Assembly: GCA_947176875.1 (NCBI GenBank)
Contig: CAMWSI010000010.1
Location: 1 to 10,965 of the forward strand
Direction: 5' to 3'
Source of the DNA: an uncultured Bacteroidales bacterium
GTDB taxonomy: Bacteria > Bacteroidota > Bacteroidia > Bacteroidales > P3
Length of the DNA stretch: 10,965 nt
Part shown: in pieces, positions 1 to 5,976 of the stretch
How the letters are laid out: each line of letters begins with the position of its first letter
How positions within the stretch are numbered: the stretch's first letter is position 1
Notes under the pieces: model-generated
Told to the model about the DNA's origin: nothing
The model's input: only the letters and a program-made list of their open reading frames with translations
Database searches by the model: none
Position numbers and translations under genes: made by a program

Positions 1-51
1 TACGAGATCTAGTACTGTCTCGTGGGCGCGGAGGAGGTGTATAAGAGACAG
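1..51. other. Illumina Nextera adapter remnant (non-genomic)
   Basis: This stretch reads as the library adapter in order. TACGAGAT at 1-8 is the end of the P7 primer. CTAGTACT at 9-16 matches Nextera i7 index N702 (CTAGTACG) at 7 of 8 bases. Bases 17-31 match the read-2 adapter GTCTCGTGGGCTCGG with one mismatch. Bases 32-51 are the transposon mosaic end, of which GTGTATAAGAGACAG at 37-51 is exact and the first few bases are altered. The order, spacing and exact 15-base block make chance very unlikely. The adapter sequences are recalled from general knowledge. True genomic sequence starts at 52. Confidence 0.96.
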
Positions 52-744
52 GTATTGGGCTTTGAGTTGCGCCAAATCGCTGAGGTTAAGGCTTCCTACC
101 TCGTATTTGGCCTGCGCCTCTTCGTATTGCATTCTGGAAGTCTCTGAAATGGTCGAGTCGATTTTCATGCTTTCGGTCGCATACAGCACTTCTAAATAAG
201 CGTTGGTTACGGCGATTTCGATGTCGTTCTGCGCTTTGTCAACCAGCAGCCGGTTCATCTCCAGGTCGATTTTGCGTTGTTTGACCGTATTGTGCAGACG
301 GCTGCCGTTGTAAATCACCATATCGGTGCTGACAGAATAAGTCCCCGTATATTGCGGGTTGGATACGAAGCGGCCGTTGGTTTCGTTGAACGTATTGCCG
401 TTTGTGAAACCTTGGTTGCTGCCGAAACTGAGCGACGGATAGCGGGCGGCTTTGGCGGTCTTGAGGTCGGTGGCCGCCGATTCATAGTCGATTTGCGCGT
501 TGCGGACCTGTAGGTTATTCTGCCGGGCATACGTGATGCAGGTTTGCAAGTCCCAGATTACGGGTCGGTTGAAAATACTGTCGGCCGGCAGGGAGGCCGT
601 GGGTTTGGCGGCCTCCGGAATGGAAATGCCGGTCGCGACAATGTGGGCGGAGTGGGGCGTCGCGGCTGTCGTTGCCGAAAGCCCGAGGGGCGGTATCGGC
701 AGTGCGGCGCAGAGCCACAGCGTAAAAAAGCGTTTTCTGTTCAT
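52..744 (-). CDS. TolC-family outer-membrane efflux protein, N-terminal part (partial)
   Basis: The frame starts at ATG 744-742 and runs open for 231 codons to the adapter junction, so the 3' half is missing; family members are usually about 430-500 residues. The start MNRKRF is followed by a hydrophobic stretch at about 6-23 and small residues, a Sec signal peptide probably cut near Ala24. The Cys at residue 12 is not in a lipobox. From residue 64, WDLQTCITYARQNNLQV is the typical opening of a TolC helical hairpin, followed by a YPSLSF strand, a second strand (YTGTYSVSTDMVIYNG) and long amphipathic helices ending in VGSLNLSDLAQLKAQ. Family role: a trimeric outer-membrane channel that works with an RND or ABC pump and a periplasmic adaptor; those partners would lie off the left edge. 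Start choice is supported by the signal peptide and by the promoter 82 bp upstream. Unlike the other genes, it uses TTA, CTA and TCA codons. The substrate cannot be told. Confidence 0.9.
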
Positions 745-771
745 TGTCTTTTGAATTTGAAAGAAGACCGT

Positions 772-803
772 GGCGGCGGAATCCGTGGAAACGGAAGGCC
801 GCC
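772..803 (-). promoter_or_regulatory. Hairpin in the 5' leader of the tolC-family gene
   Basis: Outer arms GGCGGC (772-777) and GCCGCC (798-803) are perfectly complementary and enclose inner arms TCCGT (782-786) and ACGGA (791-795) around a 4-base loop, with a small asymmetric internal loop between the two stems. It lies between the predicted transcription start (about 820) and the start codon at 744, about 28 bases before the ATG, in the mRNA leader. It has no T-tract, so it is not a terminator. A role in mRNA stability or translation is inference only. Confidence 0.4.
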
Positions 804-825
804 GTGGAGTCTCCGAAAAGCGGGA

Positions 826-858
826 CAAAAGTAGGAAGCGCACGGTTTATGAAACAAA
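826..858 (-). promoter_or_regulatory. Bacteroidota-type promoter for the tolC-family gene
   Basis: Read on the minus strand, TTTG (858-855) is followed after 21 bp by TACTTTTG (833-826), matching the TAnnTTTG -7 element of the Bacteroidota housekeeping sigma factor. The predicted transcript starts near 820 and gives a leader of about 75 bases. Matching elements, allowed spacing and position upstream of the only minus-strand gene support the call. Confidence 0.72.
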
Positions 859-889
859 TAAAATGGAAGTAAGGCCGGATTTTCCCGAC

Positions 890-928
890 GAATCCGCCGA
901 AAAAGCCGATGAGTGGAAAAGCGGATTC
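890..928. repeat. 8-bp inverted repeat upstream of the tolC promoter
   Basis: GAATCCGC (890-897) and GCGGATTC (921-928) are perfect inverted copies separated by 23 bases. The pair lies between the tRNA terminator and the tolC-family promoter, where an activator or repressor site could sit. The wide spacing is unusual for a simple dimer operator, so this may be chance. Confidence 0.25.
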
Positions 929-943
929 CGCGGCGGCTATGTA

Positions 944-973
944 TAAAAAAAGCGCCTGCGGTGTGCAGGCGCT
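944..973 (-). terminator. Intrinsic terminator after tRNA-Lys
   Basis: A perfect 9-bp stem, AGCGCCTGC (951-959) and GCAGGCGCT (965-973), closes a 5-base loop. Seven or more A residues at 944-951 on the plus strand give a T-tract on the minus strand. It begins 12 bases past the 3' end of the tRNA, as expected for a single-gene tRNA transcript, and would also shield the downstream tolC-family promoter from read-through. Confidence 0.9.
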
Positions 974-984
974 CCGGTTTTCCG

Positions 985-1057
985 TGCCCTCTCGGAGACT
1001 CGAACTCCGGGCCCAATGATTAAGAGTCATTTGCTCTACCAACTGAGCTAAGAGGGC
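985..1057 (-). tRNA. tRNA-Lys, anticodon CTT
   Basis: A complete cloverleaf of 73 bases is read on the minus strand. The acceptor is GCCCTCT paired with AGAGGGC plus discriminator A. The D arm is GCTC/GAGC with loop AGTTGGTA. The anticodon stem is AATGA/TCATT with loop CTCTTAA, so positions 34-36 are CTT. A 5-base variable region GGGCC precedes the T arm CGGAG-TTCGAGT-CTCCG. It decodes AAG lysine codons. The 3' CCA is not encoded (the next bases are CGG), so it must be added by the CCA-adding enzyme. A promoter at 1069-1099 and a terminator at 944-973 make it a stand-alone transcription unit. Confidence 0.97.
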
Positions 1058-1068
1058 GAAAACGGCGG

Positions 1069-1099
1069 CAAAGATACAACCTTTTTTAATTTTTTCAAA
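1069..1099 (-). promoter_or_regulatory. Bacteroidota-type promoter for tRNA-Lys
   Basis: On the minus strand TTTG (1099-1096) is followed after 19 bp by TATCTTTG (1076-1069), a full match to TAnnTTTG at consensus spacing. The predicted start near 1062 gives only a few bases of 5' leader before the mature tRNA end at 1057. A T/A-rich tract lies between the two elements. Confidence 0.82.
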
Positions 1100-1144
1100 T
1101 AGCTGATGGAGAAAAAATCTGCAAACACGAAATAGGATTCCGTA

Positions 1145-1176
1145 TTTGCTATTGCGCGATACTTGCACTACCTTTG
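1145..1176 (+). promoter_or_regulatory. fabD: Bacteroidota-type promoter for fabD
   Basis: TTTG (1145-1148) and TACCTTTG (1169-1176) are separated by 20 bp, matching the Bacteroidota -33/-7 consensus. The transcript would start near 1183, giving a leader of about 20 bases that is A-rich before the ATG at 1205. This placement also rules out translation from the upstream in-frame TTG at 1163, which lies inside the promoter. Confidence 0.83.
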
Positions 1177-1204
1177 CAGATTAAATGTAGATAAACCAAA
1201 AACC

Positions 1205-2098
1205 ATGAAAAGAGCATACGTATTCCCGGGACAGGGAGCGCAGTTTGTAGGGATGGGCAAGGATTTGTACGAGGCTTATCCCCAAGCCAAGGAAATGTTT
1301 GAAAAAGCCAACGATATCCTCGGCTTCCGCATCACTGACCTCATGTTCGCCGGTACCGACGAAGATTTGAAACAGACCAAGGTGACGCAACCGGCGGTGT
1401 TTTTGCATTCGGTCATTCTGGCCGCCTGTCTGCCGGATTTCAAGCCCGATATGGTGGGCGGTCACTCCCTCGGCGAATTTTCGGCCTTGGTGGCCAATAA
1501 GGCGCTGAACTTTGAAGACGCGCTCGTGCTGGTTTCCAAACGGGCCAACGCGATGCAGAAAGCCTGCGAGACGAACCCCTCCACGATGGCGGCCATCATC
1601 GGGCTGGAAGACGCCAAAATCGAAGAGATTTGCGCCGGTATCCAAGGCGAGGTCGTGGTGCCGGCCAATTACAACAGCCCCGGTCAGCTCGTTATTTCGG
1701 GCAGCATGAAGGGCATCGAGCTGGCTTGCGAGGCCTGCAAGGCCGCGGGTGCCAAACGCGCGTTGCCGCTCAAGGTGGGCGGGGCGTTCCACTCGCCGCT
1801 CATGGAGCCGGCGCGTGTGGAACTGGCGCAGGCCATCGAAAGCACGCGGTTCCATACGCCGGTCTGCCCGGTTTATCAGAATGTGAACGCGCGGCCGTTC
1901 ACCGACCCGGCCGAAATCAAGGCCAACCTCGTGGCACAGCTGACGTCGCCCGTGCGTTGGACGGAAATCGTCCGCAACATGGTGGCCGACGGCGCGACCG
2001 ACATGATAGAAGTGGGACCCGGTTCGGTATTGCAGGGCTTGGCCAAGAAAATCGCGCCGGAACTGACGGTCAGCGCGGGAACGGTACAGCCGGCCTAA
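1205..2098 (+). CDS. fabD: Malonyl-CoA:ACP transacylase FabD
   Basis: FabD moves the malonyl group from coenzyme A to acyl carrier protein, supplying the extender unit for type II fatty-acid synthesis in the cytoplasm. The product is 297 residues, normal for the family (about 290-315). It opens with the family signature FPGQGAQFVGMG (residues 7-18). The nucleophile Ser88 sits in GHSLGE, the malonate-binding arginine is Arg113 (SKRANAM), the catalytic histidine is His196 (GAFHSPLM) and the conserved glutamine is Gln245 (VAQLTSPV). The C-terminal GPGSVLQGL is also typical. I chose ATG 1205 because the family normally starts with MK-AYVFPGQG and because upstream in-frame TTG 1163 lies inside the promoter. 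There is no Shine-Dalgarno sequence; the leader is A-rich. It is the first gene of the plus-strand block and is not beside other fab genes. All catalytic residues are present. Confidence 0.97.
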   Translation: MKRAYVFPGQGAQFVGMGKDLYEAYPQAKEMFEKANDILGFRITDLMFAGTDEDLKQTKVTQPAVFLHSVILAACLPDFKPDMVGGHSLGEFSALVANKALNFEDALVLVSKRANAMQKACETNPSTMAAIIGLEDAKIEEICAGIQGEVVVPANYNSPGQLVISGSMKGIELACEACKAAGAKRALPLKVGGAFHSPLMEPARVELAQAIESTRFHTPVCPVYQNVNARPFTDPAEIKANLVAQLTSPVRWTEIVRNMVADGATDMIEVGPGSVLQGLAKKIAPELTVSAGTVQPA

Positions 2099-2178
2099 GT
2101 TCCGTTCGGCGGCGGGGGCACGGGAACAGTCTGTGTGAACCGTCTGCCAAATCGTGAGGAAAGTGTCTTGATTATAGC

Positions 2179-2196
2179 ATGAACCGAATTCGATGA
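2179..2196 (+). other. Micro-ORF overlapping the lnt start codon
   Basis: ATG at 2179 opens a five-codon frame (MNRIR) whose TGA stop at 2194-2196 overlaps the lnt ATG at 2193 in an ATGA arrangement. ATGAACCG occurs both at the micro-ORF start (2179) and at the lnt start (2193), 14 bp apart. Such an overlap can couple translation of a leader peptide to the next gene. It could equally be a chance short frame, and no coding bias can be assessed at this length. Confidence 0.3.
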
Positions 2197-3911
2197 ACCG
2201 ACCGATTCAAGTGAAAGCGTGGATGTTCTGGGCGGCGGCCGTCGCCACGGGGCTGATGCTCTCCGCGGCATGGCCGGCGCGCGGCTTTACCCCCCTCGTG
2301 TTTGTGGCGTGGGTGCCGCTGTTGTGGGCGGAGGATTACGCCTACCGTCGGCGGAAAGAGGCTGCGGCCTCCAAGGCGGCCGGCAATGCCGGTGACGTTG
2401 CCGGAAAGCCGCGCCCTTATCACGTTTTCCTGTACGCGTTGGTCGCGTTTTTGGTCTGGAACGTCCTGACCACCTATTGGATATGGAACTCCACGCCGGC
2501 GGCGGCCTTGGCCTGGGTTGCGAACGCGCTCCTCATGGCGGCGGTGTTCTGGCTCTACCATGTCACGACGCGCCGGTTGCCGTCGCATAGCGCGCGCGGC
2601 GGCGTGCTTATCGTCTATTGGCTCGCGTTCGAGTATATCCACCATATATGGGACATTTCGTGGCCGTGGCTCACGCTCGGCAACGTGTTCGCCACACAGC
2701 CGGCCTGGGTGCAATGGTACGAATATACGGGTACGTCGGGCGGCAGCCTTTGGGTACTGCTCGTCAATATGCTGTTTCTGGCTTGGTGCAAGGCTACGGT
2801 GGCCGCCGCGCCCAAGCGCGAGCGGACCATTAAGGCCGCGGCGGTCTGTCTGGCCATCCTGTTGCCCGTGGGCGGCTCGATATGGCGCTACACGCATTAC
2901 CGAAGCGCGGGACACCGTGTGGAGACCGTGGTCGTTCAGCCGAACATAGACCCGTATGGGGAGCAATACGACATCCCGCCGGTGGATGCGGTCAAACGCA
3001 TGCTGTTCCTCGGGGAATACGCGCTGAGCCCGCAGACCCGCTTCCTCGTCACGCCCGAAAGCATGATACAGGAGTATGTCTGGGAACACAAGTTGGCGAA
3101 CTCGCCGAGCGTGACGGCGATACAAGGCTTTTTGGACGAATATCCGGGTTTGTCGGTCGTGGCCGGCATTTCCACCTACAGCCGCTTGGCGCCCGAAGAC
3201 TCCGCGACGCGGGGCGCGCGCCGGCGGCCGGACATATTCGGAGCGCCGGTTCATTATCTGGCCCACAATACGGTCATGGTCATCGACACGGCTTCGGGAC
3301 GGGAGGCCCTGCCGCCTTACGCGCAGCGGCCCGCTTTCGCGTTGCGGCACAAATCCAAGCTGACGCCGGCCGTGGAAATCATGCCGCTGGTCGATAAAAT
3401 CGGCTTTTTGGAGAAGTGGGCCATCGATTTGGGCGGCATCGTCGGCACGCTGGGAACGGATGCCGCGCCCAAGGTATTCCGTTCGGTGCGGCCGGACGAC
3501 ACCGTATGCTATGCCGACGTCATCTGTTACGAATCCATATTCGGAGACTATGTGACGGGCTTCTGCCGAAAAGGAGCCGAACTGCTTTTCATTTCCACCA
3601 ACGACGGCTGGTGGGGTGATACGCCGGGGCACCGGCAGCACGCCGAATACGCGCGTCTGAGAGCCATAGAGAACCGGCGCGACATCGCGCGTTCGGCCAA
3701 TACCGGCATTTCGGCATTCATTTCCCCAAGGGGGGACGTCCTGCAACGCACCGCCTATTGGGAACCCGCCGTCATCAAACATAATATGAAAACCAATCGC
3801 GAACTTACTTTTTACAGCCGTTACGGTGATATGTTAGGGCGGATGTCCGCCCCTGTCTCTCTGTTGCTATTGTTGGGAAGTCTTGTTTTGCGGATAGTAA
3901 AGAGAGGATAA
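2193..3911 (+). CDS. lnt: Apolipoprotein N-acyltransferase Lnt
   Basis: Lnt is an inner-membrane enzyme that transfers an acyl chain from phospholipid to the N-terminal cysteine of lipoproteins, the last maturation step before sorting to the outer membrane. The product is 572 residues; E. coli Lnt is 512. Hydrophobic segments at about 8-28, 32-46, 77-97, 103-123, 134-152, 187-203 and 213-229 precede the periplasmic nitrilase-like domain (about 245-525). A last membrane helix lies near 551-568. The catalytic triad is visible: Glu289 (VTPES), Lys387 (HKSKLTPAVE) and Cys445 (VICYES), plus the conserved glutamate Glu395. FISTNDGWWGDTPGHRQH (467-483) and the following RAIENRR...ANTG are typical of the family. 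Residues 54-76 form a charged loop between the first helices. It follows fabD by 94 bp with no clear promoter between. A micro-ORF overlaps its ATG. Confidence 0.95.
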   Translation: MNRPIQVKAWMFWAAAVATGLMLSAAWPARGFTPLVFVAWVPLLWAEDYAYRRRKEAAASKAAGNAGDVAGKPRPYHVFLYALVAFLVWNVLTTYWIWNSTPAAALAWVANALLMAAVFWLYHVTTRRLPSHSARGGVLIVYWLAFEYIHHIWDISWPWLTLGNVFATQPAWVQWYEYTGTSGGSLWVLLVNMLFLAWCKATVAAAPKRERTIKAAAVCLAILLPVGGSIWRYTHYRSAGHRVETVVVQPNIDPYGEQYDIPPVDAVKRMLFLGEYALSPQTRFLVTPESMIQEYVWEHKLANSPSVTAIQGFLDEYPGLSVVAGISTYSRLAPEDSATRGARRRPDIFGAPVHYLAHNTVMVIDTASGREALPPYAQRPAFALRHKSKLTPAVEIMPLVDKIGFLEKWAIDLGGIVGTLGTDAAPKVFRSVRPDDTVCYADVICYESIFGDYVTGFCRKGAELLFISTNDGWWGDTPGHRQHAEYARLRAIENRRDIARSANTGISAFISPRGDVLQRTAYWEPAVIKHNMKTNRELTFYSRYGDMLGRMSAPVSLLLLLGSLVLRIVKRG

Positions 3912-3918
3912 ATTTTTT

Positions 3919-5964
3919 ATGAAATTTGAAGAATTGAATTTAAGGGCGGAATTGTTGGCCGCCGTATCGGACTTGGGCTTCAAGGAGGCCATGCCGGTAC
4001 AGGAACAAGTGATTCCGTTATTGTTGGAACAACCGACCGATCTGATTGCGTTGGCGCAGACGGGTACGGGCAAGACGGCGGCTTTCGGCCTGCCGATTCT
4101 GCAACGGCTCGATTCGACGAATCGGCATGTGGAGGCCTTGGTGCTGAGCCCGACGCGGGAACTGTGCCTACAGATAGCGACCGACATGGAAAAGATGGCG
4201 GCGCACTTGCCCGGCGTCAAGATAGGGGCGGTCTATGGCGGGGCGAGCATAGAACGCCAGATGTCGGAGATAGAACGCGGCCTTAAGGTCGTCGTGGCCA
4301 CGCCCGGCCGCATGCTCGACATTCTGCGCCGCGGCAAGCTGGATCTGTCGCATATCCATACGGTCGTTTTCGACGAGGCCGACGAGATGCTGCACATGGG
4401 CTTCCGCGACGAGTTGGACGGCATTCTGGCCTATACGCCTCAGGACAAGCATACGTGGCTGTTCTCGGCCACGATGCCCAAGGAAATACGCGCGATGACC
4501 GGCCGTTACATGAACGAACCGGCCGAAGTGACGATAGGGCGCCGCAACGAAGGCTCGGCCAACGTGACGCACCACTACTACATGGTGCAGGCCAAGGAAC
4601 GCTATCTGGCCCTGAAACGGATCATAGACTATTATCCGGAGATTTATTCGATTGTTTTCTGCCGGACCCGGCGCGAGACACAGGAGGTGGCGGAGAAACT
4701 CATACAGGACGGTTACAACGCCGACGCCCTGCACGGCGACCTTTCGCAGGCGCAACGCGACAACGCGATGAGCCGTTTCCGTCTCAAGAACCTGCAACTG
4801 CTGGTGGCGACGGATGTGGCCGCCCGCGGTCTGGACGTGAACAACCTGACGCACGTGCTCAATTACAACCTGCCGGACGACGTGGAACAATATACGCACC
4901 GCAGCGGACGGACGGGGCGGGCTTCGGCCACGGGCGTCTCGATATCGTTGATTACCACGCGCGAGAAGTCGCGCATCAAGGAGATAGAAAAGACGATAAA
5001 CAAGTCTTTTGAACTCAAGCAACTGCCGAGCGGCGAGGAGATATGCGGCAAACAGGTGCTGTATCAGGCCGAACGCATGTTGGGTGTGGATTTGGTGGCC
5101 GAGGAACTGGAAGCCTATCTGCCGGCCATTTATGAGAAGTTGCAGCCGCTGAGCAAGGAAGAGTTGATCCAACGCTTCGTGGCCTTGGAGTTCAACCGTT
5201 TCCTGAACTACTACCGCAATGCGCCCGAAGTGCGCGATATGAGCGTGGAAACGCGCGGGAAGCGGTCGGGCGAACGGGGCGAACGCGGCGACGTGGTGCG
5301 GCTGTTCATCAATCTGGGACACATGGACGGCGTAAAGCCGCAGAACATCATCGGTCTTTTGAACGATTACGTCAAAGACCGCGACATGCGCGTGGGGCGG
5401 ATAGACCTGCGCAAGACCTGTTCTTTCGTGGAGATACCGTCGGCCTATGCGGAACAGACCGTCAAGGCCTTGGGTGGCGCCGTGTACAAAGACCGCAAGG
5501 TGTTTGCGGAGGTGGCGAAAGGGCAGGACACGGACGGCCGCGGAGAACGGCCGTCGCGGGGCGGCAGGGACGGCTACGGCGACAGTGCCGGCAAGGCGGC
5601 GCGCCCCGGTCGGACCGAACGCGCGGAACGCCGGCCCCGTCCGGAACGCCATGCCGGCGGCAAGCGGAAAGACTGGATGGCCTTTATAGACGGCGGCGCG
5701 TGGGACAAGGCCGAAGAATCCAAGGGGAAAAAGGCCTGGAACAAGGACGCCTGGGGCGACAATCCGTGGGAGACTGGCGCCTGGCGTCAGGAAGACGGCC
5801 GGGACAACGCTTGGGAGGACAACGGCTGGGGACGGACGTCCAAAGGTACGAAGAAAGGCGGTGCCAAGCGGGCGCAGAAAGCCGTCGATAAGGCCCGCGC
5901 GAAAGGCAAGTCCGCCGCCGGAAAATCCGTCGGCCGTCCGCCCCGCAAGAGCAAGAAAAAATAA
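3919..5964 (+). CDS. deaD: DEAD-box ATP-dependent RNA helicase, DeaD/CsdA-like, with Trp-repeat tail
   Basis: The product is an ATP-driven RNA unwinding enzyme of 681 residues. Helicase motifs run in order: Q motif near 2-28, Walker A AQTGTGKT (46-53), PTREL (79-82), TPGR (128-131), DEAD (152-155), SAT (183-185), IVFCRT (245-250), ARGLDV (302-307) and HRSGRTGR (327-334). Residues about 370-435 are helical, in the place of the CsdA dimerisation region. Residues 458-530 (RLFINLGHMDGVKPQNIIGLL) are a DbpA-type RNA-binding domain. CsdA/DeaD acts in ribosome assembly and cold adaptation; that role here is inferred from architecture. The remaining roughly 150 residues are disordered: an Arg/Gly-rich part (538-585), a tryptophan pentapeptide array (606-640) and a Lys-rich end. 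It starts 7 bp after lnt with no Shine-Dalgarno sequence and sits 12 bp before the next gene, suggesting one transcript. Confidence 0.94.
   Translation: MKFEELNLRAELLAAVSDLGFKEAMPVQEQVIPLLLEQPTDLIALAQTGTGKTAAFGLPILQRLDSTNRHVEALVLSPTRELCLQIATDMEKMAAHLPGVKIGAVYGGASIERQMSEIERGLKVVVATPGRMLDILRRGKLDLSHIHTVVFDEADEMLHMGFRDELDGILAYTPQDKHTWLFSATMPKEIRAMTGRYMNEPAEVTIGRRNEGSANVTHHYYMVQAKERYLALKRIIDYYPEIYSIVFCRTRRETQEVAEKLIQDGYNADALHGDLSQAQRDNAMSRFRLKNLQLLVATDVAARGLDVNNLTHVLNYNLPDDVEQYTHRSGRTGRASATGVSISLITTREKSRIKEIEKTINKSFELKQLPSGEEICGKQVLYQAERMLGVDLVAEELEAYLPAIYEKLQPLSKEELIQRFVALEFNRFLNYYRNAPEVRDMSVETRGKRSGERGERGDVVRLFINLGHMDGVKPQNIIGLLNDYVKDRDMRVGRIDLRKTCSFVEIPSAYAEQTVKALGGAVYKDRKVFAEVAKGQDTDGRGERPSRGGRDGYGDSAGKAARPGRTERAERRPRPERHAGGKRKDWMAFIDGGAWDKAEESKGKKAWNKDAWGDNPWETGAWRQEDGRDNAWEDNGWGRTSKGTKKGGAKRAQKAVDKARAKGKSAAGKSVGRPPRKSKKK
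5734..5838 (+). repeat. Tandem Trp pentapeptide repeat within the helicase tail
   Basis: Helicase residues 606-640 divide into seven units of five: AWNKD, AWGDN, PWETG, AWRQE, DGRDN, AWEDN, GWGRT. Trp is the second residue in six of seven (607, 612, 617, 622, 632, 637). Two further Trp precede it (586, 594). The units share a pattern at the protein level but have diverged in DNA, so this is not a recent slippage expansion. No function is known to me. Confidence 0.75.
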
Positions 5965-5976
5965 ACACACAAAAAT

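Noticed and set aside
1..51. Tn5-like transposon end
   Set aside because: The mosaic-end match is explained by the library adapter, since the P7 tail and index precede it in the right order; no transposase or second end is present.
277..834. Several plus-strand frames of 78-96 codons opposite the tolC-family gene
   Set aside because: They oppose a gene with a clear signal peptide and TolC motifs, and their translations look like antisense artefacts.
515..1168. 217-codon minus-strand frame covering the tRNA and the tolC start
   Set aside because: It runs through tRNA-Lys, its terminator and the tolC promoter, is out of frame with the tolC-family protein, and has no recognisable motif.
1163..1204. 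14-residue N-terminal extension of FabD from a TTG at 1163
   Set aside because: The TTG lies within the promoter, upstream of the predicted transcription start, and FabD proteins normally begin at the ATG 1205 equivalent.
2099..2130. Possible terminator after fabD (GTTCC / GGAAC arms)
   Set aside because: Pairing is imperfect and there is no T-tract, so fabD-lnt cotranscription is not excluded.
2172..3782. 536-codon minus-strand frame opposite lnt
   Set aside because: Same reason: the sense strand carries the full Lnt catalytic triad and membrane helices, and the antisense product has no family features.
4168..5970. 600-codon minus-strand frame opposite the helicase
   Set aside because: It is an antisense shadow of a gene with a complete motif set; the product is His/Arg/Ala-rich without motifs.
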